Positions 12,394 through 23,848 of a stretch of 64,000 bases of DNA are shown here, piece after piece. Origin of the DNA: Epiperipatus broadwayi (taxonomy: Eukaryota; Onychophora; Udeonychophora; Euonychophora; Peripatidae); the NCBI GenBank assembly GCA_028023455.1, contig JAQFVV010012396.1:23473292-23537291 (forward strand). The letters run 5' to 3'. The translations under genes and the position numbers were made by a program. Below the pieces are notes generated by a model. It was not told the origin of the DNA. It saw only the letters and a program-made list of their open reading frames with translations, and did no database searches. Position 1 is the stretch's first letter; each line of letters begins with the position of its first letter.

Positions 12394-13993
12394 TGTGCCA
12401 AGGCCAATTTGGCACATATATATAAAATAATTTTGTCTAAAAAAATTATTAAAATAAAATAAATCTTCCAGAAAAGAGTTGAAATAAAAGTTGAAAAATA
12501 ATTGATTAAAAGTGGGAAGGGGTTTTTATTAAAGTTAAACTAAAGTTTTATAAAAAGGAAGTAAAGAGTTTATTATTATTAGTTGAAATACAATTTAAAA
12601 AGTTTAAAATATATATATATATAAATCTCTTCATTTAAATTAAAGAAGAAAAATAATCTTAAAACTATTTTTGATTTTAGAATAGTAAAATATATATGTG
12701 CGTGCGAATGTAAATAAATGTAAGCTGTTAAAAAGAGATATAATAAATGCGTGTTAAAATCGTATTGAAAAACACATGAAAATAAATATTGAAATGAAAT
12801 ATATTTAAAAACATAGTGGTGGGCTACTAAAGATATAAAAACAACATGTTTTGAAATAGCTACTACTAATTAAACAATCTTCAAAAACACGTCATAGGAT
12901 TAATTACTAAAGAAATTTCGACAACACACATTTGCCAAAGGATATTAAAACAAAAACACTTTATAGATATAAATAGCCAGATTTTTATCAGAGTATTATT
13001 CAGTCTAGTTTGCAGTGACAGTCTTGTTTCCATTCAGATAACAGTGCAGTTTCTATTATGTATCGAGAAACAAAAATGCATTGTTGAGCAACTTTTGGAA
13101 ATATACGCTCATGCTTCAGCCTTTTTGTCCAACAAGATCATCAAAACCTGCTGGTGAAATAATGTCTGCATAACAACTCAGAAATCCTCTCAAACATTCA
13201 ACTGTCTTCAAAATAAAACAAATAAATTTGCATAAAATCTCTTCAAGAAACATCCAAATCTAACCGGTTAGATATAATCCATTAGAAGCAGCAGAAGCAG
13301 CCAACAACAAGCAATATCCACATTCCAAAAATCCTAGGTAAACATTTATTTATTATCATTTATACGTAGTAGCCACAGCTGTAATTCTTCAATCTTACAG
13401 AGTAGTTTGAACTCTTAAGCATGCATAAAATGAACTATTGATGTGCGTGTGTGGGAATGTTAGATAATTTAAATATCAAAGATTATTTTTGCTCTTTCAT
13501 AAAATATATCATAGTATGTTAACTTAAAATATGTGTGTTATTTATAGATTTATAAAAATGTTTATAATTTGTGTTAGTTAATAAATTGTCTTTAAAATTA
13601 AACTTTGTTTGTCAGTCAATTCTTATTATCAATTCTTTTTCTATATTTTATTACTGATTAAAATTAGACTGGGCTAGTTTATGGGATGGTTTCGAGCGCT
13701 GGATTATGAGCCTACTGACCAAATACGTTGTTTATTCTTCTGAATAGATAGCTGGTGCCTGGAGTTTACTCCGAAACAAATAAAGTGTTTGGATAGTAGG
13801 GGTTTGAATCTAGCAGCCGAGGTGGGCCATTGTTGATAGTTAGTCTATCAATAAGATCTCCCATTTTGCTCGAACGTGCTGGTTCGTTCACGTAACATTT
13901 ATAAGATTATAAATGTATTATGAAGGAGTTTGAAACCGGCCAAAACTTATATATACGTATAAGTAAGTGGTTTCAGTGGTTCGACCCGGTACA
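12394..13993 (+). repeat. Right long terminal repeat (1600 bp)
   Basis: Direct copy of 7869-9464, TGTGCC to GGTACA. Visible differences include small indels (a shorter CAAATG tract near 13190, a longer TA run near 12610) and many C/T or G/A changes at CpG sites. The dominant CpG pattern is described as a separate finding. Confidence 0.93.
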
Positions 13994-14222
13994 ATATATT
14001 AATTTAAATAAAATTAAATTCTCTTTATATATATATTTGTACTTCTTTTTTCATGTGTCATAGCATCGGCCGGGAGGCAAACCCACAACCTTCTGCAACC
14101 AACTACTTGCTTGCTAGGCTGCTGCGATGACCTCTCATCTAACAATACTTGACATATATTTCTACTTGAGGGTGATTTTATATTTTTTTCCACTTTTATT
14201 TGAAAAAAATGAAACGGCATAT
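13994..14222. repeat. Right copy of duplicated flank, split by a SINE
   Basis: Repeats the left flank 7750-7868 in the same orientation. The copy is interrupted at 14045-14151 by a SINE plus the SINE's own target duplication, then resumes at GAGGGTGATTTTATA and ends near GGCATATA. Confidence 0.8.
14045..14151 (-). mobile_element. tRNA-derived SINE with 16-bp target duplication
   Basis: On the minus strand this reads from a tRNA-like head through GGGTTTGCCTCCCGGCCGATGC (box-B-like) to the tail CTATGACACATGAAAAAAG. Target duplications of 16 bp lie at 14029-14044 and 14152-14167, with two mismatches. The tail TATGACACATGA is shared with the SINEs at 32.2 and 41.0 kb. Confidence 0.85.
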
Positions 14223-16180
14223 ACTTATTTCATTACAATACATTAATAATGTTTCTAGATCTATCAGTTTTAAGCCGTTATAAAGAAGGCAAATTATTAC
14301 AATTATAAATGTAAAAATGAATTTTTTTTTCAATGTAGATATATTCAATCTTTATTTTAAATTGATTCAATGAATAATTTCAGAGCAGAATCACCATGTA
14401 TCCATTTTAAGAATATTAAATGAATCAATTTAAAGCAGGGAATGAATACATATATACTGAAGAAAATTTAATTTTTTATCATTGTTGCAATTCACACTTC
14501 CCATACATAATACAAGTTATTACTATAATAACATCAATTTCCTTTACTTAATTAATTAATAATGCAAGATGTAGAACAAATTTGATAACTTCACTGTATT
14601 TAAAAATGAAACTGGAAATTTTTTTTCTTTATTATCACCATTTGAATTTAATCCTACTTTATACATAGAACTAATTTTTTTATGCATATATTTTTTTTGC
14701 AAATAATTTTTTTTATAAATATTTATATTTTAAATTGATTTTTAAACAATATGCTTTAATTAGTCAAATTAACTGACGAATATGTATGCACATACAATAG
14801 AAATGTTTTCAGTATTTCCTTAATTTTAAATTTATAAAAGATTAAATTTATAATTTATGATTTCATTCTTGATTTAATAACTTACTTTCTTTTACAATGT
14901 TGTTTTAACAAAAAAAAAAAATCTGACAAGACAGATTAAAAATACATTGTTTTGAATTATTTGTAAGCAGCAAGATAAGAAAGAGTGTTAATTTTGAAGG
15001 TTAATAAATTTTTTACCAAACATGCTGTTTCGACATTAAACCACAAGGTCAGTGAGTCTCAGCAAGAGTCAAAAGTTGATCAGAAGAAGTTAATTAAGAT
15101 TCCATAAGAAGTTTATATTTGACTGGTTGTTGTTCAACTTTCTGAGTTTTGTCAGATTCCAAACAGCAAACTCTTAACAATATTAGTGGGTAAGTTCAAC
15201 TAAACTATAGAAGCCATACAGAGCAGCTCATTTTAAAGAACCCATGCAGTTTTTTTTCTTCAAATTCATTCAGCAAAACAATTTTGTTTGAGTGTTTTCT
15301 ATTTTGTAGGCTTTCTCCAGTGGTAAATTCAATCTTAATCTACCAATTCCTATCATATTGAAAAATTATATTAAATAAAAAATAAAAGTAAAAATTGTTT
15401 AGTTGCATTTATTTTAAAAAAAAATATTGCATCAATATCAATCAAATTAACCAAATTTAATGAGTAACTTTTGAGATCTAATTCTTAGATATTAAATTTA
15501 TTAATATTCTTTTTTTTTAGTTAGTTGTGTGTTCTTTAAATTGATTTATCAATCAATCAAAATCCTTGTTAACATTCGCTGCAGATTCTACTTTCATTGT
15601 GTCGCTGACAATGCAATTCAATTTGCTTCATAATTTCATTTCTTTAGATCGTATTTATTGGATAAAATTAAGAAAGACACACATACAAATATGATTTTTT
15701 AGAAATTAAAAAAATACTTTTCATTTTGAATGGAAAATACTTTTGTGACATAATTATATTATTTAATAAAGATTAAATAGATAAAAAAAACTTTTATGCG
15801 CATATATAAATTGCTAAAAATATTTTTTTAATGGTTTTTTTTAATACACTTAAAAATTATATAAATATTTTAAAAGAAAAATATCAAAAGTAATTTAACA
15901 ATTAATGTTGAAAATCTGTTGAATTTTTAATTTGCGTTTTTTTAATTATTGTTTATAAGACAACATTTTTGTACAAATTTAATATAATTTTTCAACGCAA
16001 TTATTATGTTAAAATATTAAATTCACTGATAATTATAAAGCTTAAACATTAAGAAACCATTAGCATAATAATTATAACAGAAATACATATATTAAAGCAA
16101 ATAATTGCAAATGTTCGATATTATCAACATTGTCATTAAACTATTATCAATCCACAGTAAGATATTTTTTTTTCATAATT
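14223..16180. other. AT-rich spacer, no recognised gene
   Basis: Dominated by A/T runs. The less biased patch at 15040-15240 has no coding signal I recognise. Confidence 0.5.
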
Positions 16181-16204
16181 GATTCATTTCTATGTCATAA
16201 TTTG

Positions 16205-16345
16205 TTTTCACCCATTATTTCACCTTCATTATTTCAACTATCCAATTCAAAATATTTCAATCTCTTGTACTCAGATTAAGATTTCAATTGTTTCTCAATT
16301 GTCATTTTTTCTAGTGATATGTTCATTTTATTTTAGCTACTTCAT
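16205..16345 (-). pseudogene. Short RTE-LINE C-terminal scrap
   Basis: Shares with the better preserved fragment at 17575-17830 the block CAGATTAAGATTTCAATTGT followed by a T-rich stretch and CTAG(T/C)(G/A)ATATGT. Alone it would be unrecognisable. It is assigned by similarity to its neighbour 1.4 kb away. Confidence 0.5.
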
Positions 16346-17574
16346 TCTTTCAATAGTAAGAGTGATATTTCTTTTAATTATCAGCAATGTATTTCTTATC
16401 TTTATGACCTGCTGTATGCTATTACTTTCCAAGTCTTATATCCATAGGAAAACGATTGTAAAATACATTTATTATTTTTATTTTATTTTCAAGCACATGA
16501 CATACCTGTTTATGTTTAATCAAGGATTAATTTCATCATTTAAGTTTCTATCTGTGTTAACAGATTAAACAAGAAATTTATGTGTTATTTTTAATTTATT
16601 ATCAATCTTGATTATATATTTTAAAAAACCATTGACCATTTCTTTAGATCTACTTTTTGTTTATTTTCTGACAGTTCTTATATCATAAAAATACTTATAT
16701 GGGGAAAACATTTATAGACATCAAAATATTTTAATGATAATCTGGTGGATGTGGCTTGGATTGTTGCCTTGAATAGGTTACAACAACAACATGAATCTCT
16801 CAGTAAATCTGTCTGTCATTAATCAGTATACATTATAATATTTAGCAAACCAATCATTGTAGAGCAGACTTCTTTTGTAATATATGAAATATATTAATAA
16901 TATAAACAACAACCTTACTTTTTATTATTTTTAGTATAAGTATGGGAAAACATTATCTATTGTTATGTATTCAAGATAGCATAATTCAAACATGATTACC
17001 AATAGAAAACTTATTTCAAAACTTAAGATATTTATGCCAAAATTATTATTGATTACCTGTAGAAATAAATGTGCATGTATATATGTACAAGTGTATCATT
17101 TACTGGATGAATTGCTTAAGAAAACTGTTAGTTCACTCATGAATCGCTGTATGAAATGTGATTCAATGAAGGAAAGAATGTTAATCCAGTCAAAAGATTT
17201 GTGGTATATGATTATATTTGTTGTTGTTTTTTTTGTCATATTTTTTTCATATGATCTGTAAAAATAAATGCAGAGACAATATTGCCTGGGAAAGTTGATT
17301 AAATGTGTTATAATGGGTTTAAAAATGAATTACAAAATGCAAATAATAAAGGCCAACTAACTGCAAAGATTAACCTTACAGCCATTAACCAAATATAAAA
17401 TAACATGGTACTGAATGAATTCTTCTAAGTACACATGCAAAAAATTGAAAAATAAACTAGTAAAACATATATATCATAACAATATAGATGTTGGGGTGAA
17501 TCTGGGGTGATGTAAATCATCATCAACTGCAGACATTACAAAATTTAAATCATCATCATCAACAACTATTATTA

Positions 17575-17830
17575 ATCCACTCCAGAATAAAGATTTCTCC
17601 AAGTTCAATCCATCTTCTTCGATTTTTAGCTTCTCTTCTCCACATCACCCTGCACACTTTCTTATTTCATCCATCCATCTCACATGTGGTCTCTTTCTGT
17701 GTCTTTTACAATCTCTTGGAATTCAGATTAAGATTTCAATTGTCCATCTATTATCATCTCTTCTAGCAATATGTCCAATCCAACTCCACTTCAGTTTTTT
17801 AATTTTTTCAATGAGGTCAGTAACACCTAT
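17575..17830 (-). pseudogene. RTE-LINE C-terminal fragment
   Basis: The minus strand translates to VTDLIEKIKKLKWSWIGHIA, then RRDDNRWTIEIL, then IPRDCKRHRKRPHVRWMDEI and a short tail. This is the conserved C-terminal block of many RTE-like LINEs (KW-W-GHI-RR-DNRWT, PR--KR--GRP--RW-DEI). Stops fall at the W of the expected W-PR motif and in the tail. No reverse transcriptase core is attached, so only the 3' coding end remains. Confidence 0.75.
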
Positions 17831-17839
17831 ATATTTGTA

Positions 17840-20090
17840 TATATACAAATATATATAATAAATAACTATGGGCATGAGAGATCAGCACAGAACTAACTAT
17901 AAGTTCACCAGCATTACACAAAAACAAAAATCATTCATTACCATGAATGATCAACAATAAAAATAAACCAGCATTCAATCTTGTGACTGGATTTGAAATG
18001 AGTTTACTATAGACCATGCTAAGTATTTAGCCCTTGCTAGCTTGTCACAGATCATTTAAACAAAAATTTGAATGCACAAATTTAAGTTCTAATCCATAAA
18101 AATATAACAACTAAAAAATTCTGGGATACTTAAACAGGCTAACCATCATCAATGTCCTGGCTATCTAGTATGCTGAATGTACTGATCAACTATAAATATC
18201 ATTTCTAAATAAATAATTAAAAGGAAATTTAGTACATGGACTTTACAGATTATCCCTTTTATGCCATCCAGCATTAAAGAAGAAATGAAACCATCAAATG
18301 AATGTCCATAAACACTAAATATAAACCCATTTTATGTAACAGACAATTATGCATAAATCCAGTTCAGTGAGCAAAAGTTTTATCTCTTACTGTGAGTAAG
18401 TGATATAATACAAATATATAATATTCTAAAACTTTTACGATTGAGTAAATTTACTAGAATAATTTAAACAATGAAATATATATTTATTAATAATAATTAA
18501 ATTAAAATGAAATTAAGAATGGTAGAATACATTAATAAATATAAATTAAGCATTCTGATTTTCATTAAACATATATTATAACACAGCAAATGTACAATCA
18601 CTTTTTCTTTTAAAATAAATATGTTCTACAAAAATATTAGAAAATAAAGTTTTTGAAAAGAAAAAGAAGGATTTTTAATTTGTTGATATTCTCATTAAAA
18701 TACAAAAAAATAACTATCACATTATGACTTACAAATATGTATCAATAGGTTTCCATAAAACACATATATACACCCACAGACATGTGGTATAAAATAATTT
18801 ATGATGATATTTTATTTGTCACAAACCTATAAATGAAATTCATTTTATCATAATTAATGTCTGATTTAACATATATGTGTGTGAGCATGGAAATGTGTGC
18901 ATACACTGGCATTTATAAAAAAAAAACTTATTCTAATAAAATATTTTCATAAGACATAATCAATTTAATGTGAAAATATGTATAAAATTCACATGTATGT
19001 GAGTATATATAAAAGAAATAAATAGTATGTATCAAAGTTATCAATTAATTTATTCTTTTTAATGGAAAAAAAAATTTTTTTTAAAAAATTATCATTAGAT
19101 TCAATTTGAAAAGTTATTTTCTTAAAAGAAATCTTTTATCTTTGTGTTTTACTTTTGTAATAAAATTGTTTATGAATTAATCCTTTGTTTTTAGACATTG
19201 TTTTATTTTTAAATTAGAGATTTTAACAATTGTAATTTTCACTAAAGAGTTTCACTTTTAATAAATAAAACTGGAAGTGGTCATTTATTATTTTCTATTA
19301 TTATACTAATTTTAATTGAATAATTTAGTCAAAAATTATTTACCTTTAAAACCAGTTGCAATCTGTAAGTACTCTATGCTTCTTTGCATATTGATAAAAC
19401 TTTGTAAATAGTATAATCTCTTGGTAATCTGGTCCCTTCTAAAACCATAGACTTGTCTTATTGTCATCTTTGGTAAATATATAATCTGGGTAACTGTTAA
19501 TATTCAGTGAGATGCATTCAGTCTCTATGCTACCTAATACACATATATTCTTGTGAATTCAAACCCCACCATTGTTGCACTAATAGCAGCAGCTGTGTCC
19601 ATTATCTCTTGCCTTCAGTTATAACTTTATCAGCATGTTGTGATAATGTTAAAAAACTCTTTAAAATCTCTCTAATCTTTTTCTCAACCTTTTTATAATC
19701 AGGGTAGAATTTAAAAAAACACTAATTAAAAGTACGTTTTCTTTATCTGGATTCAAAAAAGTTAATGACTCTTATCAATTCAACTTAATTCTTTCAAAAT
19801 CAACTATGAAAGAATTCTGTTGAAATATGTTATGCAAGCTTTAATTTAAAATTTTTTTTTAATTAAAATAGGTAATGGAATTTTATAATTACCAGTATAT
19901 CTATTGTAAAATAAAACATGCTTGTGTTAATTTCAAACTTAGAATTAATAAAATATTAATTAGATCTATTTAAATGTTTAATTTGTAATATTTTTTAAAT
20001 TCAAAATTATTTAATCTTTAACTGTTATTCCAGTGTAATATAGAAAATGTCAACAAAAAAAATTGTGTTAATTTCTACTTTTCAATTCAT

Positions 20091-20140
<50 letters not shown>

Positions 20141-20295
20141 ACTTACAGTATTATGTTGTATGCCATGAGAAAGATAGCCATCTTAATATATATATATATC
20201 ATTATAATGACTAAAAAAATTTAAAATATATAAATGTTTTCCATTATTTTCCATATCATGATGTAAATTAAACATTGTAATAATAATAAAATAAA
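17840..20295. other. AT-rich spacer, no recognised gene
   Basis: Contains a TA-rich self-complementary stretch near 17830-17855, a (TA)n(TG)n microsatellite at about 20093-20140, and no other feature I can name. Confidence 0.45.
20093..20140. repeat. (TA)n(TG)n microsatellite
   Basis: About seventeen TA units followed by seven TG units. Confidence 0.95.
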
Positions 20296-20298
20296 CTA

Positions 20299-20385
20299 TT
20301 TTTCATGTGTCAAAAGTGTTGACTGGGAAGTGAAACCAGGCCAGCTGCTTGGAAGGCAGCTACACTAACCACTAGGCCACCAATT
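20299..20385 (-). mobile_element. tRNA-Gly-like SINE
   Basis: On the minus strand: GGTGGCCTAGTGGTTAGTG (box-A region), GCTGCCTTCCAAGCAGCT (an anticodon arm with loop CTTCCAA, anticodon TCC as in tRNA-Gly), GGTTTCACTTCCC (box-B-like), then TTTTGACACATGAAAAA. The tail matches the other SINEs here although the tRNA head differs. A clear target duplication was not found. Confidence 0.8.
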
Positions 20386-20399
20386 TTTGACTTAAAAAA

Positions 20400-22185
20400 G
20401 TATTGACACATTAGACTTAACATAAGACAAAATTGAATCTTGCAAAATTAAATCTTTTTTGACAATTGTTAATATTTATTAATAATGGAATCACTTAAAA
20501 TGACTTTACCAAATTTTGTTATTGTTGAGTTTAACACTTGTGCAATCCTTTTTTATTCAGTATTTAAAATAGCAAATATATCAACTTAATGATGTGATCT
20601 CCAGTCATTGCTTTATGTATTTTGATAGCTTCATATTTATACTAGTAGATTCTCATAACAACAGTAAATTTCCTTCATTTGTGCTTAATGATGGAGAAAA
20701 CCAGATAAATATTTTGTGCATTCATTTTAAAATTCATCAGTTACTTCTTCGTTGATTATTATTTTTTGAATAAATGTCATGAATGTTTGTTATAGCAATG
20801 GAAAATAGCACTAACAATAATAAATACAATTAGGTATATATATTTTGTAACTATTTAGGCATTATACTGCACTGTCAAAGCTACACCCAGAAAACATAAA
20901 GCAAACTTGCCAACAGGTTCTTTTCTTAGCCATGGTCAATAAATGCATTTACAATAAAAATTATTTTCACAGCTGCTAATTGCTGATCTACATAAACTGG
21001 CAAGCTTTGGAAACAGCTGTGTGGGATTATAATGATTTTTTTTTTTTGGATGATCAAAATTTTTACTGCAATCTTTAAAATAATAGAGATGAAAAAAAAG
21101 CCTATTTCGAATAATTCTCCCACTATCTATAGATTAATGTGCCTTAATTTTTTTTTTTTAATTAAAATTTAATATTTTAAAAAATAATTAATTTTATTTT
21201 AAAATTATACCTCAAAATATTTAGTTTAATCTATTATATACTATATAAGATGCATTTATTTGAATTAAAAAGGCAAAAATATTTTAAACAAGTACTCAGA
21301 ACTAAATGTTTTATTTCCCTAATTCATAATTTGTCCATAATCTTGATGTAACTATTTTAATTAAAACAAAATTTGGTTTCAATATCTGTTTTTTAAAAAA
21401 AATAATAAACACAATCTTTCAATTTTATTTTTTTAAAAAGTTTATTATCCCATTATGGTTTATTTTTTAGTTTTACAGCTGTTGAACATTTTAAAAGTTT
21501 TAAAATGCCTAGCAACTATTTTTTTAGGTATTAAAACTAGTTAAGCTGTGTTTTAAATTTCTGTTAGCATTTATATTCAATGGGTTATATACATAATTCA
21601 CAACTGTCAGTTTATATTTGCACTCCCTCTTTAGAGAAATAAAATAGTGTCGATTCATGTGCAACCACAATTCTTTTAAAAAATGAAGTTATGAACTGAT
21701 ATCTATAACAAAAAAAATTGGTAATACTCAGTCTTATTTATATTTTTGTTATTTATTTACTTTAAAAAAATGCCTTTTACATTTTAGTTAATCAGTCATA
21801 TCTACCTCCCCTGCTGAGAAATGTTTTAAGGAATGAGAGTTATACATTTCATTGGCTACCACAAATACATTGTTAAGTCATTGGGGAAATGTAACAAAGA
21901 AGCCCTCATAAATATCTTGAGTATATATATATTTACTGAGTGTCATATTAGCCTGAACCATCATTTTATTTTTTATATGAAAGTTCCTAGTTCCTGGGTT
22001 TTGCTGGTGTCTTTTAATTACACCAAACTTTATTAACCTGAACAAAGCCTTGGCTGTATCCAGCTCCTGGCAGATCTCCTCTGTTATAGCAAGTAAATGT
22101 CTTTTAAAAAGTTGCAGGTATTACATAATGCAGACAACATACTCTAATCTGATATATTCATTGATTGCCAACTTGATATAATTAA
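20400..22185. other. AT-rich spacer, no recognised gene
   Basis: Only short frames and poly-A/T runs are present. Confidence 0.45.
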
Positions 22186-22189
22186 CCAC

Positions 22190-22327
22190 TTGTTTTACTT
22201 GATTACCTCAGCTGTGAAGATAATCACTCCACCTCTCACATTACATGTTCAAAAAGATTTGTCTTACTTGATTAACTCACCTGTGATGATAATCATTTCA
22301 TCTCCCATATTACATGTTCAAAAAGAT
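22190..22327. repeat. Tandem duplication of about 68 bp
   Basis: Two adjacent units, each running from TTACTTGATTA(A/C)CTCA through ATAATCA to ACATGTTCAAAAAGATTT. They differ at about ten positions. Confidence 0.85.
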
Positions 22328-22439
22328 TTTCTGGTAGATTCAAATTGATGTCGGAACATATTTAATTTTTTTTCCTTTTTTTTCCACTTTTGCCATTCAA
22401 CAGATATAAATAAAGTAGTGTCATCAGTGCATGATGGTA

Positions 22440-23055
22440 CTTGGAACCTCAACACATAGACTTCCTTGTAAAGCTGAATCTCTAACTACTTCCTGGTGTG
22501 CAAGAGGGGAATCTCATATCTTAACACTTTCTGCCAGATCTTCTCATCAGACAAAAAAAACATTCAGCATGTACTACTTATCTGCCCTTATCTCCACCAG
22601 ATTCAGCACCTTATCTATAAATGGAACACAGCTAACACACGAAATATATCATCCATCAAGCATGCCATTAAAAATGGCACCTTCTCCCTCATTAGATTGT
22701 CCATCTTCCTCACATTTGCAATCTGGATTATCATGCAAGGAAACCTCAATACCTGCCAGACCTTCCTCAAGCTACTTGCCAAGATAGAGCAAAGAGATAA
22801 ATTGTTAGCTCCTGAATGGCTCTTCAGCGACACCCGAACAAGTATTTCCTTTGTAAGCACATGAATATTCAGCTTGAGAAATTCAAAACACACTTACACT
22901 ATGACGCAGCTGCCTAGTGCTACAATGTCATCATAAGGTGCCAGGATTATATAATATTGAATTTCAAAAATCTTACACGCTTTCACTTTTCAGCAAAAAA
23001 AAAAAAAAAACTTTTTCATGTAACATGAATATTTCCAATAAAGTTGTTTTTTAAA
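22440..23055 (+). mobile_element. 5'-truncated LINE: ORF2 C-terminus and 3' UTR
   Basis: The frame at 22496-22864 contains FCQIF, then HVLLICP, and later NGTFSLIRLSIFLTF. The ORF2 end of the LINE at 29.3-29.6 kb reads CQLC, YICP and KGSFAAIRLSIFITF at the same spacing, so the two belong to one lineage. In the C-x2-C-x8-H-x4-C finger the second Cys is Phe here, while the His is kept. The 3' UTR (about 22900-23050) ends near CCAATAAAGTTGTTTT and closely resembles the stub at 33.8 kb. Confidence 0.75.
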
Positions 23056-23845
23056 ATAATTACTAAACTATAATGCAAGAATAAAACTTAAACAATCTGC
23101 CCATTCTGTTATAGATAGTTTGTTTATAAAATTCCAAGAAAAAAACAGCAGGATATATTATAAAAGAAGAATGAAAACCTCAACAAAATTTATTTCACAT
23201 AAGCTATAAAATATTTAGTTATTAAAATTGGGATTTCATCTATATATTAAAGACGAAAACATCATATCTGTATGGATATCATATTTTTGATTAAGGAATT
23301 GTGCAAGATCATTGATCTAATTTCTATGTGATATTAAGTAATTGAAATTTCACCTTATTGTCTTGGAAAATCTTGATGGCAAATGGTGTAGATAGATAAG
23401 GAGTTAATTATATTAAAGAAAAATATAATTTAAATTAAAAGATTGTAAGATTGCTATAAAAATGGACTAATATTTGATTTGTTAAAAAATAATATCAAAT
23501 TTTAATGTTTATATAAATGTCATATAAAGAATGAAAATAAGAATTTATATATTCTGAAACCTATTTGGTCATCAATGAGTAAATAGATTACACCTGGGTT
23601 TCATTTTATGCACAAGTATTAATACAAATGGAAATCTAATGGTGAAATTAATTATAGATATCAATAAAATATTCATTTATTGTAAACATTAGTAATAATT
23701 TACATTGTAATGTAGTGAGCAAAGAAAACAAATAATGTTGTGTTAGCTATTAACATTATTTTACATCGTATTGTTGGGATTTAAAGTTACTGTTTTTTGC
23801 TTTATATGCTTGAAATTTACTAAAAAAAACTCTGGAAGTACAAGG
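23056..23845. other. AT-rich spacer between two LINE copies
   Basis: No recognisable feature. The 5' end of the downstream LINE may lie in the last part of this stretch. Confidence 0.4.
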
Positions 23846-23848
23846 TAG

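Larger units (their letters stand above)
7869..13993 (+). mobile_element. Non-autonomous LTR retroelement (LARD-like), 6.1 kb
   Basis: Two 1.6-kb direct repeats with TG...CA ends flank 2.9 kb of internal DNA. A purine-rich tract directly precedes the right LTR, which sets the orientation as plus. The only substantial internal frame is a coiled-coil gag-like ORF at 9876-10334. No protease, reverse transcriptase, RNase H or integrase motif was seen in any frame. Long LTRs with a long, mostly non-coding interior match large retrotransposon derivatives, which depend on an autonomous relative. Flanking ATAT on both sides is compatible with a short integrase duplication but is uninformative in TA-rich DNA. 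Confidence 0.85.

Noticed and set aside
16179-16568. 129-aa hydrophobic plus frame
   Set aside because: Phe/Ile/Ser-rich from T-rich DNA; the region is better explained as a minus-strand RTE scrap.
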